A stretch of 64,000 bases of DNA from Desulfosudis oleivorans (lineage in GTDB: Bacteria > Desulfobacterota > Desulfobacteria > Desulfobacterales > SURF-7), in NCBI GenBank assembly GCA_020723325.1, contig DYJD01000016.1:62001-126000 (forward strand), written 5' to 3'. Of this stretch, positions 42,222 through 51,224 are shown piece after piece (within the stretch, counting starts at the first letter, position 1; each line of letters opens with the position of its first letter). The translations under genes were made by a program, and so were the position numbers. Under the pieces are notes generated by a model. The model ran no database searches, had not been told where the DNA came from, and worked only from the letters and a program-made list of their open reading frames with translations.

Positions 42222-43511
42222 ATGTCATATAGTGATTGCAGCGACTGGAGTCAATGTCAAGCCTGTGGTGAATGTCTCATGAACTGCCCGGTGATGCGTA
42301 TGGGCCTGGAGGAGGCCAAGGAAACCATCCGACGCCTCATCAGGGGTGAAGCCGCGCCAAGGGTGTTTGAACAATGCACCTTGTGTTTCAATTGCAACAA
42401 CTACTGCCCTGTGGAAGGGCTGCGTCCCCATGAGCTCATTCAGCAGCGCATGCTGGAGTCCCGAGCTTGTTCGCCGGAATATATCAAATATTTCTTAAAT
42501 GGGATGCCGGCGCCGGTGATCTGGCATGATGTTTATTCTGAGATGAGTCCGGCGGAAAAAGCCATACTGCTCAAGTGGTCCGAAATTCCAGCGCCGGCTG
42601 ACGAACTGTTGTGGATCGGATGCGTTGGACGCATGAGTTGCCGGGATATCGAGCAATCCAAAATCCTGGGTCAATTACCGAAATACGGACCGCCGGACTT
42701 GTGCTGTGGGGAATTGGCCTACCGCATGGGCAGCTGGCAGGCCTATGCCGATACCGTGGAAAGAACGCTGCAACGTTTTGCCGATCTGTCCATCAAGCGC
42801 TTGGTGTGCTACTGCGGTTCCTGCTATTATTTTTTCTCCAATATTCTGCCCAATGTTTACGGTAAAAAACTGCCGTTTGAGCTGATTTCCTTATATCAAT
42901 GGTTATGGGAGAAAGTCGCGAAGCATGAACTGGTCTTAGAGAAACCGTTGACGTTTACCGCTGCCGTGAGTGAATCCTGCTATGTCAGTGAGTTGGGGCC
43001 GGAATTTTGGGAGCCCTTGCGCAAACTCTATCAGGCGGCCGGTGCCAGTCTTCTAGAACTTGAGCATCATGGCTATGACGGCATGACCTGCGGGACCATG
43101 AGCATGGTGCGCAAAGGCAATTTTACCGCGAGTTTTTTCTCCATGTACAAGGAACAGCGTAAAAAATATCAGGAGGTGAAGGCCGCCGGTACGAACCAAA
43201 TGGCGGTCAATTGCCCGGGTTGCTTTCTGATGCCGAGTTTCACCAATGCCTTTCACGGCATCCGCATTCGCTACATGCTGGAGGAATTGCTGCAGGCCTA
43301 TGGTGACTCCATCACCAGACCCATGGCGGAAAATTTCCGGTTGATGCGCAAATGGGTTGCCAAAAGAATGCCTCGTCTGCTGTTGCATAAAGGTACCCGG
43401 GAATTTCCGCGCATCCCGGTTGCGGAACCCATTTATGAGTATGGCATTAAAAGTGAAGATATGCCGGAAGTTGATTTCCGGATGAATTGTCGGTCTAAAA
43501 TCACGGCCTAA
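42222..43511 (+). CDS. HdrD/GlpC-like iron-sulfur protein with CCG domains
   Basis: 429 residues from the ATG at 42222 (GGAGAAAAACCA upstream); the frame is open further into the preceding gene but has no better start. The N-terminus has two [4Fe-4S] motifs, CQACGECLMNCPV and CTLCFNCNNYCPV (residues about 10-65). The remainder carries two CCG-like units: CVGRMSC...CCGEL with CYCGSC, and ESCYVSE...CGTMSM with CPGCFLM. This is the layout of heterodisulfide-reductase HdrD, GlpC and LutA relatives, soluble or peripheral electron-transfer proteins. It probably passes electrons to or from the adjacent corrinoid protein (31 bp to its start), which would need low-potential electrons to reduce cobalt. 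The partner assignment is inferred from the operon. Confidence 0.88.
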   Translation: MSYSDCSDWSQCQACGECLMNCPVMRMGLEEAKETIRRLIRGEAAPRVFEQCTLCFNCNNYCPVEGLRPHELIQQRMLESRACSPEYIKYFLNGMPAPVIWHDVYSEMSPAEKAILLKWSEIPAPADELLWIGCVGRMSCRDIEQSKILGQLPKYGPPDLCCGELAYRMGSWQAYADTVERTLQRFADLSIKRLVCYCGSCYYFFSNILPNVYGKKLPFELISLYQWLWEKVAKHELVLEKPLTFTAAVSESCYVSELGPEFWEPLRKLYQAAGASLLELEHHGYDGMTCGTMSMVRKGNFTASFFSMYKEQRKKYQEVKAAGTNQMAVNCPGCFLMPSFTNAFHGIRIRYMLEELLQAYGDSITRPMAENFRLMRKWVAKRMPRLLLHKGTREFPRIPVAEPIYEYGIKSEDMPEVDFRMNCRSKITA

Positions 43512-43542
43512 GCCGGGCCGTATTTCTTTAGGGAGGGAACAG

Positions 43543-44517
43543 ATGAAACTGCTGTTATTGTCGATAATTTTGCTGACCGTGGGGCTCTCTGAAAAGTGGT
43601 CGGATTATCCTGTTCCGGAATTTCAGATGGATTTTTTTGTGGCGCTCGGGATATTTTTTGGTGCGTATGCGCTCATCATGCGTACCTACTACCGATCCGG
43701 GGCTGCCTGGCCCATAAGTCACAATCTACCGAGGCCCCTCGTCCTTAAGCCTACAACCTATCTGAAAGCCATGGTATGCTGGCTGGACGCTTTTGAAAGA
43801 ACGTATGCAATCCCCCCAGGTTTGTACTATACCGGCCTTCAATATGATCCGGCCGCGCCGCTGCTGGTGACCGCCAATTATCTGCTGACGGTCTTTCTGG
43901 TGAAACGCAGCCTTGGTAAAAGAAATGTCCGACTGCTGGTGGTGGATACGGATGGAATTAATGTCTGGTGTTCTGCCAGTAAGGGACAATTTTCCAATGG
44001 GGCGATTGCAAAGCAACTTGCACGATACAAGGATGCGCTCGCTTCCGACAACGGCAAGCCGACCCTGGTGCTGCCGAAACTATCCTTGGCCGGGGTCGAT
44101 CTGAAGTCCCTGCGGAACAATGGAATCAGACCGATCATCGGCCCGGTGCATGCCAAGGACCTGCCGGGCTTTCTTGCCCAGATGCCGCTCAAGGACCAGA
44201 CCAACGATTGGGAACAATTCGGATTGCGCGCCAGGCTGTTTGGTTGGTTGCCCAGCCTGTTGCAATGTCTCGGCTCCATTTTGAGCGTTTTTGCAGCCTT
44301 GTTGCTGGTGGAACAGCTTTTGGGGATTCCCGCGCCGTTGGAGATCATCGGACTGACGGCCTTGCTGGCGACCCTTTATCCCATCCTATTCCCCTGGATT
44401 CCAGGCCAACGCAGTGCTATTGAAGTCACCAAAGGCGTGGGTTGCTTATTCATTATCATCAAGGAAGATATCCTGAAACTGGGTAACCAATTACATTCAA
44501 AACCCGAATTGGCTTAG
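43543..44517 (+). CDS. HgcA-like corrinoid membrane protein
   Basis: 324 residues. The central domain resembles the corrinoid domain of HgcA and CdhD/AcsD: GLYYTGLQYDPAAPLLVTAN (about residues 93-112), then NVWCSASKGQFSNG (N140, V141, W142, C143), close to the HgcA cap-helix motif N(V/I)WC(A/S)AGK with Ser in place of Gly, and GPVHAKDLPGFLA (about 200-212). Cys143 is the predicted lower-axial cobalt ligand. Membrane helices lie at about 1-16 and 29-46 at the N-terminus, and 240-285 at the C-terminus; HgcA has its helices only at the C-terminus. No HgcB-type ferredoxin is adjacent; an HdrD-like protein takes that place. It may transfer methyl groups, but mercury methylation is not supported. 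AGGGAGG precedes the ATG. Confidence 0.75.
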   Translation: MKLLLLSIILLTVGLSEKWSDYPVPEFQMDFFVALGIFFGAYALIMRTYYRSGAAWPISHNLPRPLVLKPTTYLKAMVCWLDAFERTYAIPPGLYYTGLQYDPAAPLLVTANYLLTVFLVKRSLGKRNVRLLVVDTDGINVWCSASKGQFSNGAIAKQLARYKDALASDNGKPTLVLPKLSLAGVDLKSLRNNGIRPIIGPVHAKDLPGFLAQMPLKDQTNDWEQFGLRARLFGWLPSLLQCLGSILSVFAALLLVEQLLGIPAPLEIIGLTALLATLYPILFPWIPGQRSAIEVTKGVGCLFIIIKEDILKLGNQLHSKPELA

Positions 44518-44709
44518 CATATCCATCAAGCACGACAACATAAGGACGGCATGACAATGGATATCAAAGGATTTTTTTCAAGATAAGGTTAACTGACTCC
44601 GAAAAATAATTGATTTTGCATCGTTGACAAGGCATATTGATCCCTGGAATTCGAAGGCGCTAAGGGCAGAGCATGCGACTGAAATAGGACCAGGGGGCAA
44701 GTGCGCTAG

Positions 44710-45219
44710 ATGAAGAGAGTCAAAAGGGAAACTCGACGCAGGCGTTGGAAGCGTTTCACAGTGCGGACCGGCTCAATTGTGCTGCTGCATCATTCCAGTA
44801 TGTGGCGCTTTGGCCTCACCAAAACCATCGAGCTCGGTCCCATCCTGAATATCAGTCAAATGGGTTTGATGGTGCAATATATCGACAGTCAAGAACGCAG
44901 ACGGGGCTGTAATGAATTGTCCATCGCGGTTCATCCCTACGGGATTCAAGTGGAAAGAATACGGTTTGAGACGGTTGCGGATTTTGAAGTGGCCAGTCTG
45001 CCGGATGAAAAAGCCATCCGCAACCGCAGTGTGCGTTTTGTGAATGTCACATCCTATCAGGCCTTTCAGATGGAAACGTTCATCAAGCTGTTTGCCAAGG
45101 AGGCCCTCCCGGACCGGCGCAGTCTTCAGAACCGCCGAGCCAAAGTCGACGCTTCTGAATCTGGTGTTGACTGGGACGGGGAGAACGATCGGCGTTGGGG
45201 GTATGACCGGCGTGAATAA
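44710..45219 (+). CDS. PilZ-like domain protein
   Basis: 169 residues. RRRRWKRF near the start could be the RxxxR loop and ILNISQMGLMVQY fits the (D/N)xSxxG strand, a PilZ arrangement as in the protein at 23260. The C-terminal 40 residues are highly charged (RRSLQNRRAKVD, ENDRRWGYDRRE). If functional it is a c-di-GMP receptor. It is separated from the corrinoid operon by 192 bp and is probably transcribed on its own. No promoter consensus is clear; GGGGG lies rather far from the ATG. Confidence 0.65.
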   Translation: MKRVKRETRRRRWKRFTVRTGSIVLLHHSSMWRFGLTKTIELGPILNISQMGLMVQYIDSQERRRGCNELSIAVHPYGIQVERIRFETVADFEVASLPDEKAIRNRSVRFVNVTSYQAFQMETFIKLFAKEALPDRRSLQNRRAKVDASESGVDWDGENDRRWGYDRRE

Positions 45220-45225
45220 TCAAGT

Positions 45226-45312
45226 CAGGAGCCAGAAGCCAGAAGTCAGAATACAGAATGAAACAAGCAGCCTTATTCTGACTCCTGTATTCTGACTCCT
45301 GTATTCTGATTT
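45226..45312. terminator. Repeat-rich hairpin between convergent genes
   Basis: GTCAGAATACAG (45245-45256) and CTGTATTCTGAC (45285-45296) are perfect 12-bp arms; flanking direct copies of AGTCAG/CTGACTCCTG resemble the arms around the small element at 13440-13705. T-rich sequence follows. It can serve both convergent genes. Confidence 0.55.
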
Positions 45313-45327
45313 TTTGATTCTGCGCAA

Positions 45328-46293
45328 TTACGGATTTCCGTACAATCGATCCGGCCACCAGCGTCGCAGGATTTCTGATGCGCAGCGGGCCGCCTCATTC
45401 AAAGGGGCGGCCTGGGGCAGGCTTTGTCCGGCCTGCCACATGTCCATGGTGATCACCCGCTGTTCCTGAAGCAGATAATCAATGCTTTTTTGGAATTTAT
45501 TGACTTTCCGTTTCCATTGCACCGGCAGGATTCCCACCCGGCACCCCGCGCTCAAGGCTTCGTAAATCATGGAAACACTGTCGGCCGTGACCCAGACCGA
45601 CTGGTGGTCGGCATAGGCCGCCTCAATCCAACCCGGTCCTGTATCCTTGGCTTTGAAAAAAACCACCCGGGCGGTTCCGGCAACATGGGCCTGCAGCAGT
45701 TGAACCATGTCCGCCGGGGTGCGCGGTGAGGATGAAATCGTCCAGGATTTGTCCGGAGCCGCGTCAATGAGTTGTTGAATCCAGCCCAGGGTTCGAGCAG
45801 AATCCCAATGATGGCTTTTGGGGTCCAGTCCGCCCACCAGGATCAGACCCTTGTCCGGATCATGGCGATTTTGGAAAACGGCGGTATTGGGGGGGCCCAG
45901 GGTGACGAAGATATTGGCCGCCGGCCTGGGGGAATCGTGCCGGGGCACAAAACAGAGATCCATTTTGTTGCGCAAGATCCAATCCGGGGTCATGCAGGTG
46001 ATCAGCCTGGCGCCGCACTGCTCCTGGTACAACAGCATGGGAATATGGGTGGAGGCGCCGGTGCCGATGATGAGATCCACCTGGGCCGCGGATTTTTCAG
46101 GGGGCAGGGGGAAAAGCCGGGTCCCCAGGAAACGCCCCCAGTTTTTCAGGCCGGTTGTGAAATCCGGCGCGGGCAGGCGCAGCGGATGAACACTGACCTG
46201 GGTCAGGGCCGCAAGGGCACTGAGAATGCCTTGGGTCTGTTTTTCGTGCCCCAGGCGGTTGTCAAAAAAAGCCTTGATGACAAGGGGGGTCAT
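45328..46293 (-). CDS. ELM1/GT-B-like family protein
   Basis: 321 residues. The pattern GHEKQTQGILSAL ... IIGTGASTHIPMLLYQ ... DLCFVPRHDSP ... VGGLDPKSHHWD ... VTADSVSMIYEAL ... GCRVGILPVQWKRKVNKFQ matches the bacterial proteins related to plant mitochondrial fission protein ELM1, a glycosyltransferase-like (GT-B) fold. Bacterial members commonly sit in lipid A or cell-envelope loci, as here: the start codon overlaps the lpxK stop by 4 bp, so it belongs to the waaA-lpxK operon and probably modifies or handles a lipid-linked sugar. The donor and acceptor are unknown. Confidence 0.8.
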   Translation of the reverse strand: MTPLVIKAFFDNRLGHEKQTQGILSALAALTQVSVHPLRLPAPDFTTGLKNWGRFLGTRLFPLPPEKSAAQVDLIIGTGASTHIPMLLYQEQCGARLITCMTPDWILRNKMDLCFVPRHDSPRPAANIFVTLGPPNTAVFQNRHDPDKGLILVGGLDPKSHHWDSARTLGWIQQLIDAAPDKSWTISSSPRTPADMVQLLQAHVAGTARVVFFKAKDTGPGWIEAAYADHQSVWVTADSVSMIYEALSAGCRVGILPVQWKRKVNKFQKSIDYLLQEQRVITMDMWQAGQSLPQAAPLNEAARCASEILRRWWPDRLYGNP

Positions 46294-47438
46294 GGGATCT
46301 GCACCTTCTGAAAATGAATATCGCTGCTCAATTTGCTTTGAATGAAGCGCTCAAAGGATTCGGCGGCCCGGCCAAAGTCCATGGAGACACCCAGGACCCA
46401 GAGTTCAAGGGCAAAGGGATTTTCATGGCCGAGACGACTGAAGTCTTTTTCCGTGGTGAGAATGAGCTCGGCCTTGTGAGCATGGGCGGCGCTTTGGATC
46501 TGCTGAAGATCGGCCGGGCTGTAACGATGATGATCGCTGAAACAATGGTGGCCTTTGATCTCAGCCCCTTGCTCGGCCGCGGCTCTCTGAAAATCCGCAT
46601 TCCGGGCAATGCCTGAAAAAAGATGGACCCTGCGATTCCCCAGGGCCGCCAGGTGGGGCCGGTCCGGCGCGGCGGCGGACTTGGGTCCCCGGGCAGGAAC
46701 GACGGCAGCCACATGGGGTTGATGGGCGGCAAAAAAAACCGGTTTGTCCTGAAGCGCTTCAGCCAAAAGCGGCGATACGGGCCCGGCGGTCTGATCCCAC
46801 CGGGTGAAAATAATTCCCTGGGCCCTGGCCAGGGCCGTTAGGGGTTCCCGCAGGGGCCCCCTGGGCAGCAGCCGGCCGTTTCCCAGGGGACGCCAGTAAT
46901 CCAGCAGGACCAGATCCAGATCGCGTTGCAGGGCCAAATGCTGAAAACCATCATCCAGGATGATCACATCCGGCTGAAATTCACGAATTGCCCGCAGGCC
47001 TGCGGCAAAGCGATCACGACCCACCAGCACAGGAACATCCGGCAGCCGGCCGGCCAACAAAAACGGCTCATCCCCGGCTTGGGCGGCGGTCATGCGCAGG
47101 CCGCGGCCGTCGCTGACAATCCCGCCGCCCTGCCCTTCGGCCGTGCCCTTATAGCCGCGGCTGATCACCACGGTCCGGTAGGCCAGACGTCGGCAGAGTT
47201 CGGCCACGTATTGGGTCATGGGGGTTTTACCGGTTCCGCCGGCGGTCAGATTGCCGATGGAGATCACCAGGCAGGGCAGCTTGCGGGCGGTGAGCAGGCG
47301 CCGTTGAAATCCCCACACCCGCAAATCCACCGCCGCCTGGTAGGCCCGGGCAAGGCCGCCCAGGGTCCAGTCCAGCCAAAACGGCAAAGGGCTTTCGTCG
47401 TTCAGGGCCGACTCGATTGTTTGGAGGATTTTTTTCAT
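46290..47438 (-). CDS. lpxK: Tetraacyldisaccharide 4'-kinase
   Basis: 382 residues from ATG 47438, which lies 7 bp after the waaA stop; a longer frame from a TTG at 47462 would overlap waaA. Walker A is GNLTAGGTGKTPM (about residues 61-73 here), followed by VISRGYKG, GDEPFLLA, VGRDR and ILDDGFQH, all LpxK family blocks. It phosphorylates the 4' position of the tetraacyl disaccharide at the inner membrane to give lipid IVA. An N-terminal amphipathic or hydrophobic stretch (LPFWLDWTLGGLARAYQAAV) fits its membrane attachment. Second gene of the waaA-lpxK-ELM1-like operon. Confidence 0.93.
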   Translation of the reverse strand: MKKILQTIESALNDESPLPFWLDWTLGGLARAYQAAVDLRVWGFQRRLLTARKLPCLVISIGNLTAGGTGKTPMTQYVAELCRRLAYRTVVISRGYKGTAEGQGGGIVSDGRGLRMTAAQAGDEPFLLAGRLPDVPVLVGRDRFAAGLRAIREFQPDVIILDDGFQHLALQRDLDLVLLDYWRPLGNGRLLPRGPLREPLTALARAQGIIFTRWDQTAGPVSPLLAEALQDKPVFFAAHQPHVAAVVPARGPKSAAAPDRPHLAALGNRRVHLFSGIARNADFQRAAAEQGAEIKGHHCFSDHHRYSPADLQQIQSAAHAHKAELILTTEKDFSRLGHENPFALELWVLGVSMDFGRAAESFERFIQSKLSSDIHFQKVQIP

Positions 47439-47445
47439 GAAGCCC

Positions 47446-48756
47446 TCACATGAGCTCCGCAATGATTTTCAGTGAATTTTCCAGAGCCCCTTGATTTTGG
47501 GTAAACACCGCCAAGGCTTTTTGTCCCATTTCCCGTATCGCTTGTGGAGAATTAATCAGGTTGAGCACTGTTGCAGAAAGACCGGGACCGTCACAAACCG
47601 TGCGGGCCGCGCCGGCGGCCTTGAGCTCATCGGCGATCCACTGGAAATCCCGCATGTCCGGCCCGAACAGAATCGGTTTGCCATAGGCCGCCGGCTCCAG
47701 CGGATTATGCCCGCCCCAACAGCCCAGGCTGCCGCCGATAAACGCGATATCGCAAACCGCATACAGGTTTCTGAGGCGACCCATGGAATCCACCACCAGT
47801 ACATCCCAGGGGGCTCCGCAGGAGTGGTCCGGCAGTTCCTTCAGGGTACGGACTGAAAACCCGGCGGTGGTGAAAATGCGTTTGGTGCCCAGGGCCCGTC
47901 CAGGGTCCCGAGGGGCCATGATCAACACCAGCTCCGGATGATGAGTTCTCAATTGTGAAAAGGCCGCCTGCAGGATGGGCTCTTCGGCTGGATGGGTGCT
48001 GCCGGCCAGCAGGACTATTTGTCCGGCATTTATACCCAGGCTTTTTTTAAGGCCGCGGGCCTCTGCCTGGGGATCAGTCGGTAAGGCCTGATCAAATTTC
48101 ATGTTGCCGGTGACGATGATTTTGTCCTCCGGGACGCCCAATTGTTTGAAGCGGCAGGCATCGGCAGCGGTTTGAACACCGATGCGATGGAACACCGACA
48201 AAGCCGGCCGGAACAGCCGGGCCAGTCTTTGATAGCCGCGCAAGGAATTTTCAGATAGCCGCGCATTGACCAGCACTGCCGGAATGCTTTTTCGCTGCAA
48301 GGTGGTCAGAAAATTGGGCCAAAGGTCGGTTTCCACAATGACCACGGCGGCCGGCTGAATCTGCCGGAGGCGGTGGTGTACCACCGGCAGCAAATCATAG
48401 GGAAAGAAGCAAATGGTAGCGGCATGGCCGGCCAACTGTTCACAGGCGATCTGATAACCCGTGAAGGTGGAGGCGGAAAAAAGCAGACGTTCCCTGCCGT
48501 ATTGCCGCCCAAGGGCTTTGACCAGGGGCAAGGCCGAAAGGGTTTCCCCCACGGAAAGGGCATGGACCCATAAAGGTCGGGGCTGGTCAGGCCGGCCGGT
48601 TTTCCGGGGGAAGGGATGGGGGCCGAAACCCAGCCGGAAGGGCGCGGTCTTGCGTCTTTTTTCCGAGAGCAGTATCAAGGGCACCAGCCAGGGAAATGCC
48701 AGGGCGGCTGCCGCCAGGGTGAGCATATTGTAAAGCAGTATCATGTCCGGGTTCAT
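47446..48756 (-). CDS. waaA: 3-deoxy-D-manno-octulosonic acid (Kdo) transferase
   Basis: 436 residues. N-terminal membrane helix (about residues 6-28), then the GT-B halves with PLWVHALSVGE, FSASTFTGYQIA, VIVETDLWPNFL, VLVNARLSE in the first and GNMKFDQ, LLAGSTHPAEE, GGSLGCWGGHNPLEPAAYGKP in the second, which is the Kdo-binding and CMP-binding signature of WaaA/KdtA. It adds Kdo to lipid IVA; whether one or two residues are added cannot be read. First gene of the operon with lpxK; an isolated arm of the GGGGTC/GGTATC repeat sits upstream (48828-48862). Confidence 0.94.
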   Translation of the reverse strand: MNPDMILLYNMLTLAAAALAFPWLVPLILLSEKRRKTAPFRLGFGPHPFPRKTGRPDQPRPLWVHALSVGETLSALPLVKALGRQYGRERLLFSASTFTGYQIACEQLAGHAATICFFPYDLLPVVHHRLRQIQPAAVVIVETDLWPNFLTTLQRKSIPAVLVNARLSENSLRGYQRLARLFRPALSVFHRIGVQTAADACRFKQLGVPEDKIIVTGNMKFDQALPTDPQAEARGLKKSLGINAGQIVLLAGSTHPAEEPILQAAFSQLRTHHPELVLIMAPRDPGRALGTKRIFTTAGFSVRTLKELPDHSCGAPWDVLVVDSMGRLRNLYAVCDIAFIGGSLGCWGGHNPLEPAAYGKPILFGPDMRDFQWIADELKAAGAARTVCDGPGLSATVLNLINSPQAIREMGQKALAVFTQNQGALENSLKIIAELM

Positions 48757-48827
48757 ACCCGCAATCTTTAGGCTTCGTCAACTCTGTTCTATCATCTCTC
48801 CAGGGCATTATCTGAAAATAAAAGAAA

Positions 48828-48862
48828 CGATACCGATACCGATACCGACCCCGACCCCGAGG
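48828..48862. repeat. Isolated arm of the GGGGTC/GGTATC element
   Basis: CGATACCGATACCGATACCG followed by ACCCCGACCCCGAGG, one arm only, between divergent waaA and icd. Confidence 0.78.
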
Positions 48863-48954
48863 TCAAGACTAAAAAACCATTGAAAAACATCCCATCAATG
48901 GCTATTAGCTGTTTGCCGACAAATTGTATTTTATGATTGAGAAAGGATCATTTC

Positions 48955-50178
48955 ATGAAAAACCCGACCAAAATCACCAAAGCCCAAGACGGAAGACTGT
49001 TGGTGCCGGATTGCCCCATCATTCCATACATTGAAGGGGACGGCATCGGGCCGGATATCTGGAAAGCCACCCGCATGGTAATCGATGCTGCCGTCAAGTG
49101 CGCTTTCAACGATCAAAAACGCATCCAGTGGCTGGAGCTGGATGTGGGGGAAAAAGGTTTTCAGAAAACCGGCGAGTATCTTTCCGACGCGGCCCTGAAA
49201 TCCATTCAGGACCATGTGGTGGCCATCAAAGGCCCCTTGACGACACCGGTGGGCAAGGGCATTCGCAGCCTGAACGTGACCATCCGCCAGAAATTGGATC
49301 TTTATGCCTGCGTGCGGCCCGTAAGGTACATTGATCCGGTACCCAGTCCCATGAAGCATCCGCAAAAGATCAATATGGTGGTCTTCCGGGAGAACACCGA
49401 GGACCTGTATGCCGGTATTGAATGGCGCGCCGGCAGCGCCGAAGCCGAGAGCGTCATCAACTTCCTGGAACAAAAAATGGGCGCGGTTGTGCCGGCCCAC
49501 GCCGGCATCGGCATCAAGCCCATCAGCGCCGCCAACACCAAACGGCTGGTGGCTGCGGCGATTGCCTACGCCATGGACCAGAATCTTCCCAGCGTGACCT
49601 TGATGCACAAAGGCAATATCATGAAATTCACCGAAGGGGCCTTCAGCACTTGGGGCTATGAAGTGGCCCGGGAAAGATTCGGCGACCGCACCATCACCGA
49701 AGCCGAGGTGTACGAGAAACATAACGGCCGGGCTCCGGAAGGCAAGATCGTCATCAAGGACCGCATCGCCGATATGCTTTTTCAGCAGGTGCTGTTGCGG
49801 CCGGAGGAATTTTCCGTCATCGCCACCCCCAACCTGAACGGCGACTATATTTCCGATGCCCTGGCGGCCCAGGTGGGCGGATTGGGTATGGCGCCGGGCG
49901 CCAATATCGGCGATACCTGTGCCTGTTTTGAAGCCACCCATGGCACGGCCCCCAAATACGCCGGGCTGGACAAGGTCAATCCGGGCTCCCTGATTCTTTC
50001 CGGCGCCATGATGCTGGATTACATGGGGTGGGGCAAGGCGGCCGAATCCATCCGGCAGGCCTTGCAGGCCACCATCAAGGCCGGGGTGGTCACCTATGAT
50101 CTGGCCCGTCAGATGGAAGGGGCGACAGAAGTCAAATGTTCTGAATTCGCCCAAGCCCTGGTGAGCAGAATCGGCTGA
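48955..50178 (+). CDS. icd: NADP-dependent isocitrate dehydrogenase
   Basis: 407 residues from the ATG at 48955, with GAGAAAGGATC upstream; the frame extends to a TTG but this ATG fits better. Family blocks: [13 protein letters not shown], the phosphorylatable-serine/substrate loop region [23 protein letters not shown], and [17 protein letters not shown], whose Lys-Tyr pair matches the NADP-specific E. coli enzyme. It oxidatively decarboxylates isocitrate to 2-oxoglutarate in the TCA cycle, giving NADPH. It is followed 3 bp later by a comF-like gene and both are probably co-transcribed. Confidence 0.95.
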   Translation: MKNPTKITKAQDGRLLVPDCPIIPYIEGDGIGPDIWKATRMVIDAAVKCAFNDQKRIQWLELDVGEKGFQKTGEYLSDAALKSIQDHVVAIKGPLTTPVGKGIRSLNVTIRQKLDLYACVRPVRYIDPVPSPMKHPQKINMVVFRENTEDLYAGIEWRAGSAEAESVINFLEQKMGAVVPAHAGIGIKPISAANTKRLVAAAIAYAMDQNLPSVTLMHKGNIMKFTEGAFSTWGYEVARERFGDRTITEAEVYEKHNGRAPEGKIVIKDRIADMLFQQVLLRPEEFSVIATPNLNGDYISDALAAQVGGLGMAPGANIGDTCACFEATHGTAPKYAGLDKVNPGSLILSGAMMLDYMGWGKAAESIRQALQATIKAGVVTYDLARQMEGATEVKCSEFAQALVSRIG

Positions 50179-50181
50179 AAC

Positions 50182-50997
50182 ATGCATCGGGCCTTGATCC
50201 GCATGGCCGGGGCCGCCCGGAATTTCATTTTTCCAAGCCGGTGCCTGGCCTGCGGCAACCTGTTCCGGGTCCGAACCCATGGCTTGGACCCGGGTCCTTC
50301 TCCGCCGGATTGCAACAATTGGACATGGGCTTTTTTTTGCGGTGATTGCCGTGACGGTTGGACCCCGGTCCGCGCCCCCATCTGTCCCAGGTGTGGTCTG
50401 ATGTTTAAAAGCCGGGAGGGCGAGGATCACCTGTGCCAGAACTGCGTAGCGGCCCCCAGGCATTTTTTCCGGGCACGGGCCGCGGGGCTTTACGCCGGCC
50501 CGCTCATGCAGGCTGTCCACCGTTTCAAATACCATGGCGATACACACCTGGCCGCACCCCTGGGCCGTCTGTTGTTCCAGACCTTCCGCGAGCATTTTGC
50601 CATGGACCCTGTAGATCTCATTTTGCCGGTGCCCCTGCATCGCCGCAAATTCAAACAGCGGGGCTTCAACCAAAGCTTTCTTTTGGTCCGCAATTGGGAA
50701 AAATCCGCTTGGGCTATGGATGGCGAGCGTAGAAGCTTTTCCATCGCCCGCAATGAGCTGGTGCGCGTCCGGGCCACCTCCCCCCAGACAGGACTGGGAC
50801 GGAACCACCGCCTGGCCAATATCCGCAATGCCTTTCAGATTGCCGAGCCCGACAAGATCAAGGGAAAGCGTATTCTGCTGGTGGACGATGTCTATACCAC
50901 CGGCGCCACTGTGGACGAATGCGCCCGGGTGCTTTTGAAGCATCAGGCCCGACAGGTGGATGTGCTCACCCTGGCCCGGGCCATGACTTTATCCTAA
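50182..50997 (+). CDS. comF: ComF-family phosphoribosyltransferase-like protein
   Basis: 271 residues. The N-terminal zinc-binding part has paired cysteines (CLACG, CGDC, CPRCG, CQNC; residues about 21-90). The type I phosphoribosyltransferase domain has PVPLHRRKFKQRGFNQS and the PRPP loop ILLVDDVYTTGATVDEC. ComF is needed for DNA uptake in naturally competent bacteria and related proteins are widespread without competence, so a DNA-processing role is likely but not proven. Only 3 bp separate it from icd. Confidence 0.9.
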   Translation: MHRALIRMAGAARNFIFPSRCLACGNLFRVRTHGLDPGPSPPDCNNWTWAFFCGDCRDGWTPVRAPICPRCGLMFKSREGEDHLCQNCVAAPRHFFRARAAGLYAGPLMQAVHRFKYHGDTHLAAPLGRLLFQTFREHFAMDPVDLILPVPLHRRKFKQRGFNQSFLLVRNWEKSAWAMDGERRSFSIARNELVRVRATSPQTGLGRNHRLANIRNAFQIAEPDKIKGKRILLVDDVYTTGATVDECARVLLKHQARQVDVLTLARAMTLS

Positions 50998-51224
50998 TGC
51001 GAACCATTTCCCTATTTGCATTCAATTCAAGGGTATGATATTATTTTTTTGTTTTGAATATTTTCCCAAATCTAATTTTCTCAAGGACGCACGATTTCAT
51101 TGGGCGTCAAGGCATTGCAAGACATAATCCGTGCATTTTGTAAGCAGTATCAGGGCCTGTTGTAAGCGGGTGTGAGCGCATATCGCGAATCATAATTGTG
51201 CAGCGACGAGGATTCCAGTTGACC

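Noticed and set aside
43543-44517. Calling this gene hgcA (mercury methylation)
   Set aside because: The cap-helix motif has one deviation, membrane topology differs and no HgcB-type ferredoxin is adjacent, so only HgcA-like is justified.
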